Of a stretch of 22,343 nucleotides of DNA, positions 7,350 to 14,888 are shown in pieces. The position numbers and the translations under genes were made by a program. This DNA comes from JANMDS01 sp031430575 (GTDB lineage: Bacteria; Pseudomonadota; Gammaproteobacteria; Burkholderiales; Casimicrobiaceae), in the NCBI GenBank assembly GCA_031430575.1, contig JANPBT010000058.1:1-22343 (forward strand), in the 5' to 3' direction. Each line of letters starts with the position of its first letter. Positions within the stretch are counted from its first letter, which is position 1. The notes under the pieces are model-generated. The model saw nothing but the letters and a program-made list of their open reading frames with translations. It was not told where the DNA came from and searched no databases.

Positions 7350-7856
7350 ATGCACAACTTAGTTAAATCTATCGGTCTGAAAAGCATGATCGTCGCTAGC
7401 TTGCTTATGAGTTGCCCGGGCGCGGCGTTTTCGAAGCCAATCGAACAGATCACGCACCAAAATTCCGAGTTTCGATTGCCTGTGACGCATGACGGAATTG
7501 CAGGCGAAATTTTGGGAGCTGACGGTATGTTTGAGCGGGTAAAAACAACTGACTATGAATATATCGTCACGTATTTGCTTGATTCAATTAGTGGAAAAAT
7601 TAGCCATAACGTATTTAGCGATGTCAGCGGAAAACCGTTGTCGCTTGTCCGTGTTTATGGCGTTGAGAGAAATATTGAAACGAACATGATTCGAAATCGT
7701 GATATGCGCTCGTTAGCAGAAATTCGAAGTGCGATTGATGCGAGCGAACGCGCTGATCGTGAAGCACCCCGCATCATTTGCAAAGAACTGGATTCGAATT
7801 TAGGCAATGCCAATAAAAAAATGATCGAGCAAAAGCAAACGAAACTTGTGTTTTAG
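7350..7856 (+). CDS. Exported protein of unknown function, first part of a frameshifted gene
   Basis: I do not recognise this protein. The 168-codon frame begins with a plausible signal peptide: a charged start, hydrophobic MIVASLLMSC, then PGAAFSKP near residue 30. The body is hydrophilic. The frame stops at TAG 7854-7856, but the -1 frame is open from 7817 and continues without a stop to 8113 with a matching cysteine-rich character. The two overlap around a run of seven A residues at 7815-7821. A one-base indel there would join them into about 254 residues. Alternatives are a sequencing error, a true inactivating mutation, or slippage at the A-run. The gene looks more AT-rich than its neighbours, suggesting transfer. 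No good ribosome binding site is seen. Confidence 0.55.
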   Translation: MHNLVKSIGLKSMIVASLLMSCPGAAFSKPIEQITHQNSEFRLPVTHDGIAGEILGADGMFERVKTTDYEYIVTYLLDSISGKISHNVFSDVSGKPLSLVRVYGVERNIETNMIRNRDMRSLAEIRSAIDASERADREAPRIICKELDSNLGNANKKMIEQKQTKLVF

Positions 7857-7915
7857 TTTGTACGAATAATTTCAACGAAGATAATATTAACTGCGACACC
7901 AGTTACGACGCGAAA

Positions 7916-8113
7916 ATGAACAACTGCCAAACGGTGGTTGACGCTGAAGCGGGTGTACCGCTCGCGCCAGTTCCCGCTGCAGGTGTTGCAAATGTTTGCC
8001 GGAGCAACGCGATCAATACTCGCGCGACATGTAAATCAAGTGTGAATCGTCGCCATACGGAGTGCCAGCAGGTTTGCATCGAAAAAGCCCGGCAGAAAAT
8101 GAACGATATTTAG
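7916..8113 (+). CDS. Cysteine-rich second part of the frameshifted exported protein
   Basis: The frame is open from 7817. The first ATG in it is 7916, giving 65 residues, but the upstream sequence (TCVLVCTNNFNEDNINCD) reads as good protein and should belong to it. Cysteines recur throughout (TCVLVC, INCD, NNCQ, NVCR, ATCK, TECQQVC), as expected for disulfides in a secreted protein. With the 7350 frame it probably forms one gene broken at the A7 run. It has no recognised domain and no independent ribosome binding site, so separate translation is doubtful. Confidence 0.45.
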   Translation: MNNCQTVVDAEAGVPLAPVPAAGVANVCRSNAINTRATCKSSVNRRHTECQQVCIEKARQKMNDI

Positions 8114-8173
8114 TTGCCAATTCAAATTTGTCTGAAAAATGATCGTGGGTGCTGGGATTTGCCATCGATGCCG

Positions 8174-8190
8174 CCCGGGTCGCACCCGGG
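8174..8190. repeat. GC-rich hairpin in a tandem repeat
   Basis: CCCGGGT-CGC-ACCCGGG forms a perfect 7-base stem with a 3-base loop, and the next bases TCGCACCCGAG extend the CCCGGGTCGCA unit as a partial tandem copy. There is no T-tract. It lies 60 bases after the frameshifted gene and may end or stabilise its transcript. The surrounding intergenic stretch 8114-8390 also contains one dispersed repeat and a palindrome near the next start. Confidence 0.5.
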
Positions 8191-8212
8191 TCGCACCCGA
8201 GTGATTGGCGCT

Positions 8213-8231
8213 AATTCTGCGCCGCAGGTAT
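8213..8231 (+). repeat. Dispersed repeat, single intergenic copy
   Basis: AATTCTGCGCCGCAGGTAT, matching the consensus core exactly, upstream of the SEC-C protein gene. Confidence 0.85.
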
Positions 8232-8330
8232 GAGGTCAGCCTACTTTTTCTAACGTGCTCTGTCGCGCTCCGGCTTGGCTACATGCGGCTAGCGTTCGCA
8301 GTGACTGCCCAGCGAGAAGTTACTAAACCT

Positions 8331-8346
8331 AACGCACGTGTGCGTT
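8331..8346. promoter_or_regulatory. Palindrome upstream of the SEC-C gene
   Basis: AACGCAC-GT-GTGCGTT, with 7-base arms, lies about 32 bases before a -10-like TAAAAT (8378-8383) that is itself 7 bases before ATG 8391. The position suits an operator or activator site; the binder is unknown. Confidence 0.35.
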
Positions 8347-8390
8347 CATGTTTTCAGTGATTCATGCAATCGCTGGGTAAAATCTCGCCC

Positions 8391-9089
8391 ATGAAACTAG
8401 AAAAATTGACCGATGCCGAGCTAGATCGGCTTGACGCCCAACTCAAGGCGCTCAACCCCGACGGAATGAACGTCGAAGCGTTGGATGGCTATTTGTTTGC
8501 GCTGCATTGCCTACCTGAGCTTGTCATGCCAAGTCAGTTTTTGAAGGAAATTATTGGCGTTGGCATTTTTGAGACAAATGACGATGCCGCTGCGTTTTCA
8601 ACGCTGATTTTTCGGCACTGGAATTTCATCGGCGCTGCGCTCGATCGCACATTAGCGGGCAACGATATTTACGAGCTCGTGCTGATCGAGGATGAAGAAA
8701 GCGGCATCACGCGCGCCAACGATTGGGCTGAAGCCTTTATGCATGGCATGTCCGTGCAGCCTGCTGCGTTGAGGCAAATATTGGGCGATGATGCGGGCGG
8801 TGGCGACATGGTTCCGATCCTGCTTTTTGCTAATGAGCACAACAAAAATCCAGCGCTGCGATCTACGCCGATTGCTGCAGAAAAGCGCGCTGATTTAGTG
8901 CTGCATTTGATTGCAGGTGCGCATGGCGTGTATCGCTATTTCGAAGCCCAGCGCAGCGAAAGCGCAGTCGAGATGACCGTCAATCCGATGCGTCGTGGCG
9001 TCAAAGTCGGGCGCAATGCGCCTTGCCCTTGCGGCAGTGGCAAGAAATACAAGCACTGCTGCATCGACACGGCTTCAACCTTGCACTAA
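8391..9089 (+). CDS. YecA/UPF0149 family protein with SEC-C zinc motif
   Basis: A 232-residue protein with an N-terminal UPF0149 (YgfB/YecA-like) helical region and a C-terminal SEC-C motif, GRNAPCPCGSGKKYKHCC, a small zinc-binding module also found at the C-terminus of SecA. YecA-type proteins are reported to associate with ribosomes and the SecA pathway; a comparable role here is inference. I prefer ATG 8391 (MKLEKLTDAELDRLDAQL), because family members often begin near such a sequence and a TAAAAT lies just upstream. ATG 8364 would add nine residues. It is convergent with smr, with a dispersed-repeat hairpin between them. Confidence 0.85.
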   Translation: MKLEKLTDAELDRLDAQLKALNPDGMNVEALDGYLFALHCLPELVMPSQFLKEIIGVGIFETNDDAAAFSTLIFRHWNFIGAALDRTLAGNDIYELVLIEDEESGITRANDWAEAFMHGMSVQPAALRQILGDDAGGGDMVPILLFANEHNKNPALRSTPIAAEKRADLVLHLIAGAHGVYRYFEAQRSESAVEMTVNPMRRGVKVGRNAPCPCGSGKKYKHCCIDTASTLH

Positions 9090-9103
9090 TCAAAATTCAT
9101 ATC

Positions 9104-9150
9104 GGCGCAGAATTCAGGCCAAAAATGACCCGATTCTGCGCCGCAGGTAT
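9104..9150. terminator. Inverted pair of dispersed repeats between convergent genes
   Basis: GGCGCAGAAT (9104-9113) pairs with ATTCTGCGCC (9133-9142) around a 19-base loop. The right-hand copy is a full match to the consensus; the left-hand one is degenerate outside the stem. It sits between the yecA-like stop (9089) and the smr stop (9170), so it could terminate transcription from both sides. It lacks a clear T-tract. Confidence 0.55.
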
Positions 9151-9169
9151 TTGCGACAAACGCCTACCG

Positions 9170-9970
9170 CTAAAGATTATCAAGCAATACCAGCACCGCA
9201 CCGCTGCCGCCGCCGTTGGGTTTTGGCTCACAAAACGCCATCACGTCATTGCGCATTTGCAGCCAGCGTCGCACTTTGCCCCGCAAAATCGGCTCTTTGC
9301 GCACAGAAGTGAGCCCCTTGCCATGAATGATACGCACGCAGCGCCACTCGCGTTTTTTGGCGACCGCTAAAAACTCGCTCATTGCGGCGTGGGCTTCGTC
9401 TTGGGTATGGTGATGCAGATCGAGCTCGCCTTGGATCACCCACATGCCGCGCCTCAATTTGCGCAGCAAATCGGGGTTTGCGCCCGATTTAAGATAGCTT
9501 TGATCTTCCTCTAAATCGACGCCAACATCCCAGCTCATCGGCGAGGGATTGAGCGCAGTATTGGCTTGCAGCAACGCTGCTTTTTCATCGGCCAAATGCT
9601 GCAGCGGGATCGGTAGCACTTTTTTGCGGTGGCGCACGCGCGGCGCACGATCGACGAGCGGATCAACGCCTTCGACGGCTTTGGCGAAAAGCTTACGATC
9701 GGTATCGGTTAAGAAAAAATCAGGCTTGAGCGGGGCAAGCGTGATGTATTGGGCGAAGGCGTTGGCATCGCTGCGTCGATTTCCGCTTTTTGCTGTGTGC
9801 GCGTGCGCGTCTGCAAATACCTGCGGCGCAGATTTGAGCTTTTTAGGCTGCGCATCGAGAAGTTTTTTGAGGTCTTCGAGCGCGTGCTTGGCAGTGGCGG
9901 CGGGCATCGGGGCAGGGCGCACAGAGACGGATGAAATTAATTTCACTCGCCTCAGTGCGCCACCTTGCAT
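9170..9970 (-). CDS. Smr-domain protein (MutS2-type endonuclease domain)
   Basis: A 266-residue protein with a C-terminal Smr domain: LDLHHHTQDEA at residues 183-193 (the usual LDLHG position has H in place of G) and IIHGKGLTS at 214-222. Stand-alone Smr proteins have been shown to nick DNA or cleave RNA; the substrate here is unknown. The N-terminal 180 residues are charged and probably flexible. The start codon overlaps the trxB stop (TAATG), so it is translationally coupled to trxB. A dispersed repeat lies in the coding sequence and encodes K-S-A-P-Q-V-F at about residues 46-52, in the poorly conserved N-terminal part. A later start at M22 is possible. Confidence 0.88.
   Translation of the reverse strand: MQGGALRRVKLISSVSVRPAPMPAATAKHALEDLKKLLDAQPKKLKSAPQVFADAHAHTAKSGNRRSDANAFAQYITLAPLKPDFFLTDTDRKLFAKAVEGVDPLVDRAPRVRHRKKVLPIPLQHLADEKAALLQANTALNPSPMSWDVGVDLEEDQSYLKSGANPDLLRKLRRGMWVIQGELDLHHHTQDEAHAAMSEFLAVAKKREWRCVRIIHGKGLTSVRKEPILRGKVRRWLQMRNDVMAFCEPKPNGGGSGAVLVLLDNL
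9815..9835 (-). repeat. Dispersed repeat inside smr
   Basis: A full 20-base match to the consensus on the coding strand of smr, read as K-S-A-P-Q-V-F in the variable N-terminal region. As a perfect copy in coding sequence, it is strong evidence that the element tolerates or invades genes. Confidence 0.85.
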
Positions 9971-10932
9971 TACTTCGCGTGCAACGCTTCTAAATATTTC
10001 TCGGCGTCGAGCGCGGCCATGCAGCCCGTGCCCGCGCTGGTGACCGCTTGCCGATAAACGTGATCGGCGACGTCGCCTGCTGCAAATACGCCGGGAATGC
10101 TGGTTGCAGTGGCATCACCTGCGAGCCCGGTTTTGACTTGGATGTAGCCCCCTTTCATATCGATTTGCCCTTCGAACAAGCTGGTATTGGGGGTATGACC
10201 AATCGCTACAAAAAGCCCTTTGACGACGATGTCTTGCGTAACCGCAGCGTTGTCGCGCGCGGCGATGCGCACGCCGGTAACGCCTGATTGATCGCCGAGC
10301 ACTTCGTCGACGACATGATTCCAGATGATGCTCACATTGCCGCCAGTGCCGGTTTTGGCTTTGAGCCGATCGACCAAAATCGCTTCAGCTTTAAATTTAT
10401 CGCGGCGATGCACTACGGTGACTGATTTCGCGATATTAGATAAATAAAGCGCTTCTTCGACCGCGGTATTACCGCCGCCGACGACCATGACGTCTGCTCC
10501 TTTATAGAAAAACCCATCGCAAGTGGCGCAGGCGGAAACGCCGCGCCCCATAAAGAGCTCTTCGCTCGGGATGCCCATGTATTTCGCGCTGGCACCGGTG
10601 GTGATGATGAGGGCGTCGCAGGTGTAGATGCCGCTGTCCCCGATCAAGGTGAAGGGCTTTTCGGTGAGCTTGGCGGTATGGATATGATCAAAAATCTGCT
10701 CAACATCGAAGCGCTCAGCATGGAGCTTGAAGCGCTCCATTAGCTCTGGGCCTTGCACGCCGGCATGATCGGCGGGCCAATTATCGACCTCGGTTGTGGT
10801 CATGAGCTGGCCGCCTTGCTGCAGCCCAGTGATGACCACTGGCTTTAAATTGGCGCGGGCGGCGTAGACTGCGGCGGTGTATCCTGCAGGGCCGGAACCC
10901 AAAATCAATAGCGGTATGTGGCGGGTCGACAT
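9970..10932 (-). CDS. trxB: Thioredoxin reductase
   Basis: A 320-residue NADPH-dependent thioredoxin-disulfide reductase. FAD-binding GSGPAGYTAAVYAA is near residues 12-25, the redox-active CATC at 135-138, NADPH-binding GGGNTAVEEA at 152-161 with HRRDKF at 175-180, and the C-terminal FAD motif GVFAAGDVAD near 280. It reduces thioredoxin in the cytoplasm. ATG 10932 is preceded by AAGAGAGA at a suitable distance. The stop overlaps the smr start by one base. The divergent neighbour begins only 42 bases upstream, so the two promoters share a short region. Confidence 0.97.
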   Translation of the reverse strand: MSTRHIPLLILGSGPAGYTAAVYAARANLKPVVITGLQQGGQLMTTTEVDNWPADHAGVQGPELMERFKLHAERFDVEQIFDHIHTAKLTEKPFTLIGDSGIYTCDALIITTGASAKYMGIPSEELFMGRGVSACATCDGFFYKGADVMVVGGGNTAVEEALYLSNIAKSVTVVHRRDKFKAEAILVDRLKAKTGTGGNVSIIWNHVVDEVLGDQSGVTGVRIAARDNAAVTQDIVVKGLFVAIGHTPNTSLFEGQIDMKGGYIQVKTGLAGDATATSIPGVFAAGDVADHVYRQAVTSAGTGCMAALDAEKYLEALHAK

Positions 10933-10974
10933 GTTGGTTCTCTCTTAATTGCTTTCAGTTTACTTGGGTGTTCT

Positions 10975-11784
10975 ATGACAAAGTTTCAAGGCACGGTTGG
11001 CGTCGCCGGGTGCGGCGAAATGGGGCTGCCGATGGCGCTGCGGTTGAAAGCAGCCGGTTTTGACGTGATTGGCTACGATGTTCGCACAATCTTAGGAGAA
11101 TTCGCGCCAAACATGGTTGCCGATGCAAAAGAATTTGCCGCACGCGCGCAAGTTGTCATCTCGGTCGTGCGCGATGCGAGCCAGACGCGCGACCTTTTGC
11201 TCGAAAAGCAGGCGATTTTGCGCCAAGAAAAATCACCGACGACCGTGGTCATCTCATCTACCCTGTCGCCGCGTTTCGTGCGCGGGCTGCGGGCTGAAAT
11301 TGCGCCGCAGGTGCGCTTGGTTGATGCGCCGATGTCGGGCGCTCCGTTTGGCGCCCATGCCGGTACGCTTTCCTTTATGGCGGGCGGCGAAACGGAAGAT
11401 GTCGAGGCGATCAAGCCACTGCTGTTTGCGATGGGAATTGACGTGCACCACTTGGGCGAGCTCGGCGCTGGGATGACTGCGAAAGTGCTCAATAATTTGG
11501 TGGCAGCATCGAGCGTGGCGGCCACCCGGCGCGCGCTCGCCGCAGCCGATGCCTTGGGGCTTTCCCGCGAGCAATTGCTTGCGGTTTTGCAATCGAGCAG
11601 CGGCCAGAATTGGTTTGCCAGCAATCTCGGGCGCATTAGCTGGGCACTCGAAAATTATTCCCCAGAAAATACGATGGGAATTTTGGAAAAAGACGTGAAA
11701 TCAATGATCGATGGCACTGCTGATGCCAATCTCGGCGCGCCGCTTTTAGAAAATGCTGTGATCGCAGCGATCAAGGCGCTTTAA
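10975..11784 (+). CDS. Beta-hydroxyacid dehydrogenase (3-hydroxyisobutyrate/tartronate semialdehyde reductase family)
   Basis: A 269-residue NAD(P)-dependent oxidoreductase. The N-terminal Rossmann motif is GVAGCGEMGLPMALRL, followed by LVDAPMSGAPFGAHAGTL (substrate-binding signature) and GAGMTAKVLNNL with the family's catalytic lysine. The exact substrate (3-hydroxyisobutyrate, tartronate semialdehyde or another hydroxy acid) cannot be fixed. I start at ATG 10975 because the extension to 10918 overlaps trxB and adds an implausible N-terminus. A near-consensus repeat lies at codons 108-113 (E-I-A-P-Q-V), just before the substrate motif. It is divergent from trxB and convergent with the cupin gene. 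Confidence 0.9.
   Translation: MTKFQGTVGVAGCGEMGLPMALRLKAAGFDVIGYDVRTILGEFAPNMVADAKEFAARAQVVISVVRDASQTRDLLLEKQAILRQEKSPTTVVISSTLSPRFVRGLRAEIAPQVRLVDAPMSGAPFGAHAGTLSFMAGGETEDVEAIKPLLFAMGIDVHHLGELGAGMTAKVLNNLVAASSVAATRRALAAADALGLSREQLLAVLQSSSGQNWFASNLGRISWALENYSPENTMGILEKDVKSMIDGTADANLGAPLLENAVIAAIKAL
11297..11312 (+). repeat. Dispersed repeat (near-consensus) inside the dehydrogenase gene
   Basis: AAATTGCGCCGCAGGT lacks one C relative to the consensus and has GTGCG after the core. It is read as I-A-P-Q-V. It could be a degenerate copy or chance in GC-rich coding sequence, but the bolA copy has the same AAATTGCG variant. Confidence 0.5.
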
Positions 11785-11801
11785 CCGCCGCATTTGCGCT
11801 G

Positions 11802-11882
11802 TACCTGCGGCGCAGATTAGGGCTTTTGAGAGGTTTTTACCTTCAAAAACGGTCAAAAAGAGCCTAATCTGCGCCGCAGGTA
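11802..11882. terminator. Long inverted pair of dispersed repeats between convergent genes
   Basis: Arms of about 22-23 bases (11802-11824 and 11861-11882) are complementary except for one bulged G, around a loop of about 36 bases. Each arm contains a complete core plus the shared TTAGG(G)CT flank. It lies between the stops of the dehydrogenase (11784) and the cupin (11896), so it probably forms a strong hairpin in both transcripts. The organisation resembles a MITE or paired REP element. Confidence 0.7.
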
Positions 11883-11895
11883 TTGATGATTTCGA

Positions 11896-12174
11896 TCAAT
11901 CTGCTCGGTGTCGCCGACCGACGATGTATTTCACACCCGTCGGGCCGTAGCGCTCCGTATGGGAAATTCCCGCTGACATGACGAATTCGTCGCCTTCCCG
12001 ATAGGTTTTTGTTTCCCCGTGGCAGTGCAGCTCGATTTCGCCCCCCGTGACCACCGCATGTACGTCAAACGGATGGCTGTGGGTATCGACAAACTGGCCA
12101 GCAGGCATCTCACGATCAACCACGTCGTTATAGCCGTCGGTTCTGAGTTGCTTTTTAAACTCGATCAAGTCCAT
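11896..12174 (-). CDS. Small single-domain cupin protein
   Basis: A 92-residue cupin. The first motif is THSHPFDVHAVVTGGEIEL with metal-binding-type histidines, and the second is GDEFVMSAGISHTE. Such small cupins are often metal-dependent dioxygenases, isomerases or sensors; no specific reaction can be assigned. I chose ATG 12174 because GAGGAG lies 6 bases upstream and the cupin fold begins soon after. The frame open to 12384 would add 70 residues with no cupin character. It is convergent with the dehydrogenase; the upstream region is shared with the divergent metalloprotease gene. Confidence 0.82.
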   Translation of the reverse strand: MDLIEFKKQLRTDGYNDVVDREMPAGQFVDTHSHPFDVHAVVTGGEIELHCHGETKTYREGDEFVMSAGISHTERYGPTGVKYIVGRRHRAD

Positions 12175-12505
12175 TTCATGCTCCTCGGTTGGGTTTAGCC
12201 AATCATACGCGTGATTCGAGCCCGATTGACCGCTCCGATTAGGTATCGAAGGCGATGATTCGCGGTGCGTCGCAGCATGCATCCTAGTGATATCGCGTGG
12301 CTGAGCGTCGCCGAAACGCCATAAGGTCATCGGAAAAAGTGAAGTAGCATACCGATTTCTCAATTTTGAGCAAGAAAACCACATCCATTAATCACCGACA
12401 ACCGGTTGATTTTAAGTGAAAGTCTTAAAATAAATATAAGAAAAAAACTTTAATGTATTGATAAAAAACAATAAAAAGTAAACATAGATATTTCGATGAG
12501 TGCTA

Positions 12506-12540
12506 GGTTTTGTCTCAGAATAAAGACATACGACAAAACC
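12506..12540. promoter_or_regulatory. Inverted repeat in the AT-rich region upstream of the metalloprotease
   Basis: GGTTTTGTC (12506-12514) and GACAAAACC (12532-12540) are perfect 9-base arms separated by 17 bases. They lie about 120 bases before the metalloprotease start, within the AT-rich stretch 12400-12600. They could be an operator with half-sites about 2.5 turns apart or an RNA hairpin. The gene-free region 12175-12657 otherwise shows no ORF of interest and contains the promoters of two divergent genes. Confidence 0.4.
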
Positions 12541-12657
12541 ATACTTTCAAAATGTAGATATGCCATTTACAATTCTCTCTAGAGCAAGAAATAAATTCAG
12601 GAAAAATCTGAGATTGCGTGCAAACGTTTAATCTTTCGGCACATGGAGAGTAGAAGT

Positions 12658-14859
12658 ATGAAATTTCGCAATGATCGCAACGCACCGCTCAAGTTAAGCG
12701 CTTTGGTGTGTGCACTTTTTTCGGTATCTCAGATTCACGCGGCAGGCGCGGAGCTCATCCGCTATACCGGCCAAGAATCGGCGAAACGCGCGGACGGTGT
12801 GCGTACATTGCGCACGCTAGGCCAAATTAACTTCACCGAGCTCAAAGCGTTACCACGTTACACCGAATTATCATTGACATTGCCCAATGGCGAGCAGGTC
12901 AATGTGCTTTCCGATCGGATCGAAAAAGGACTTTCTGGCGCGCAAACATGGGTCGGGCGGGTTACCCCAAATATTGAAAACTACCGGGTCTTTATCACCC
13001 AGAGCGCAACGGGCGAAGTTTCTGGGCGGATCGAAACGGCGATGGGCTTGGTCACCGTCACGCCCAACGGTCTTGCTGGGCATGTCAGCGTCGTCGATAT
13101 GTCCGACGGTAAAGTCTGGCGCGAAGCGGAATTTGATCACGACGATGGCGTCATCGCTGATCTTTCGAAATCGGCTTCGCAAACCGTAAATCACGATCAA
13201 GACCACGACGCGGAGCAACCGGCGTGGGTCGTTGATGTCATGAAGCGGGCGGTGCAAGATTACGCAAAAGCCTCGCCATCGCCATTGGCCACCGTTGATT
13301 TACTGGTGGTGACGAACACGGCTTTTTCAACACGCCATGGCGCGAATGCGGCTGCCCGCATCGATCAACTCGTCGCCCAAACTAACCAAGCCATGATTGA
13401 TAGCGATGTCGCGATTACCATCCGGCTGGTTGGCATTCGACAAACCGATTACACCAACGACACGACCAACGCGGTGGCGCTACGGGAAGTGACCGGCTCA
13501 ACCACGCGGCCTGCAACCTTAACCTCGGTGCCGACGTGGCGCGATCAAACCGGCGCAGATTTGGTCATGCTGCTGCGCCCTTACGCGCAAGTAGCGCATA
13601 GCAATTGCGGCCAAGCATGGATTACAGGCTCGGGCGTATCGGCGGTATCAAGCGCTTCAGCCTACGGCTACGCCGCAGTGAGCGAAGGCCCTGATCTCGC
13701 CGGCTCAGGCTACTACTGCGAAGATACGACTTTTAGTCACGAGCTTGGCCACAACATGGGCTTGATGCACAACCGCGCCAATATTCAAAATGCACGCGTT
13801 GCCGCTGGCTGCGTCATCTCAACGGATTTAACGGATCGATGCTATAGCTACGGCGCGACGTACTACGGGTTTGGCGCAGACATTCCCGGATTAAATGGCA
13901 CTAAAGGCTCGATTATGAGCTCCACCCGACCGCGTCTCAACCGCTGGTCAAACGCCTTGCAAACCAATTGCGACGGTGTCGCCTGCGGCAACCCGCATCC
14001 GAAATTAGATTCTTGCGACCCAGCAACGGACGTCGATAAATGCCGAGACCCCAAGCATGCGTCGGCCGACGAAGCACGCGCACTCAATCGCGTGCGGGCC
14101 AGTGTTGCTAATTTCCGTTCGACGGTTTCAAACGTGGTGCCAGCGCCAACGGCTGCACCATCACCAGCCCCAACGCCTGCGCCTACAGCTGCACCAACAC
14201 CAGCCCCGACGCCAGCGCCAACGGCTGCACCAACAGCCGCCCCAACGCCTGCGCCTACAGCTGCACCAACACCCGCCCCAACGCCCGCGCCAACGGCTGC
14301 ACCAACCCCAGCGCCTACGCCAGCGCCAACGGCCGCACCAACCCCAGCCCCGACGCCAGCGCCAACGGCAGCACCAACACCCGCCCCAACGCCAGCGCCA
14401 ACGGCCGCACCAACACCCGCCCCAACGCCAGCGCCAACGGCCGCACCAACACCCGCCCCGACGCCAGCGCCTACGGCAGCACCAACACCGGCCCCAACGC
14501 CTGCGCCAACGGCCGCACCAACCCCGGCGCCTACGCCAGCGCCAACGGCTGCACCAACGCCTGCACCTACGGCTGCACCGGTAGTCAATAACCGTCCTTT
14601 CGCGGTGTTTGACCGGGTGAACGTTTTGCGTAATTCCAGCGAAGTGGTTATCAATTTAACGGCGAACGATTTTGATCTTGATGGTGATCGGCTCTTAGTC
14701 TCTGAATTCAAATGCACCGCGGGCACTACGCGCGTTGTCAGCGGTCAGGGCCGGTACACGCCAGCAACCAACTATTTGGGTACTGACTACTGCACCTATG
14801 TCGTAAGCGACGGGCGCGGCGGTTACGCGCCGGGCGAAGCGGTCATTCGCGTGCGTTAA
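12658..14859 (+). CDS. Secreted reprolysin-type zinc metalloprotease with Ala/Pro/Thr linker and Ig-like C-terminal domain
   Basis: A 733-residue exported protein. GGAGAG 7 bases upstream supports ATG 12658 rather than 12643, giving a signal peptide (KLSALVCALFSVSQIHA). Residues about 30-200 look like a propeptide. The catalytic domain has HELGHNMGLMH at 361-371, the HExxHxxGxxH metzincin motif of the M12B/reprolysin-like group. Residues about 495-641 are an almost pure Ala-Pro-Thr repeat. Residues about 645-733 look like an Ig/cadherin-like domain (TANDFDLDGD, SDGRGGYAPGE), typical of large bacterial surface proteins. It probably degrades extracellular protein; the C-terminal domain may bind a surface. 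A repeat hairpin with T6 follows the stop. Confidence 0.9.
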   Translation: MKFRNDRNAPLKLSALVCALFSVSQIHAAGAELIRYTGQESAKRADGVRTLRTLGQINFTELKALPRYTELSLTLPNGEQVNVLSDRIEKGLSGAQTWVGRVTPNIENYRVFITQSATGEVSGRIETAMGLVTVTPNGLAGHVSVVDMSDGKVWREAEFDHDDGVIADLSKSASQTVNHDQDHDAEQPAWVVDVMKRAVQDYAKASPSPLATVDLLVVTNTAFSTRHGANAAARIDQLVAQTNQAMIDSDVAITIRLVGIRQTDYTNDTTNAVALREVTGSTTRPATLTSVPTWRDQTGADLVMLLRPYAQVAHSNCGQAWITGSGVSAVSSASAYGYAAVSEGPDLAGSGYYCEDTTFSHELGHNMGLMHNRANIQNARVAAGCVISTDLTDRCYSYGATYYGFGADIPGLNGTKGSIMSSTRPRLNRWSNALQTNCDGVACGNPHPKLDSCDPATDVDKCRDPKHASADEARALNRVRASVANFRSTVSNVVPAPTAAPSPAPTPAPTAAPTPAPTPAPTAAPTAAPTPAPTAAPTPAPTPAPTAAPTPAPTPAPTAAPTPAPTPAPTAAPTPAPTPAPTAAPTPAPTPAPTAAPTPAPTPAPTAAPTPAPTPAPTAAPTPAPTPAPTAAPTPAPTAAPVVNNRPFAVFDRVNVLRNSSEVVINLTANDFDLDGDRLLVSEFKCTAGTTRVVSGQGRYTPATNYLGTDYCTYVVSDGRGGYAPGEAVIRVR
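14142..14580 (+). repeat. 36-base tandem repeat encoding the Ala/Pro/Thr linker
   Basis: About twelve units encode TPAPTPAPTAAP with variant or shortened units near the start and end. Third-codon positions differ between units (GCC/GCG/GCA/GCT, CCA/CCG/CCC/CCT), so the repeat is not freshly amplified. The sequence is free of stops on the other strand too, which creates a spurious Gly/Ala/Val ORF. It is probably a flexible or O-glycosylatable spacer and a site of length variation. Confidence 0.9.
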
Positions 14860-14888
14860 GCCAAACATCACGTCTAAATGTACAAATT

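Noticed and set aside
11073..11636. Minus-strand ORF of 187 codons opposite the hydroxyacid dehydrogenase
   Set aside because: It is a shadow of the clearly recognisable plus-strand gene and contains no domain or ribosome binding site.
12175..12384. 70-residue N-terminal extension of the cupin
   Set aside because: ATG 12174 has GAGGAG at ideal spacing and the extension looks like non-coding sequence with no cupin features.
13863..14726. Long minus-strand ORF rich in Gly, Ala and Val opposite the protease linker
   Set aside because: It is the reverse reading of the Ala/Pro/Thr tandem repeat; GC-rich repeats of this kind lack stops in several frames. It has no start signal or recognisable domain, and the plus-strand gene is well supported.
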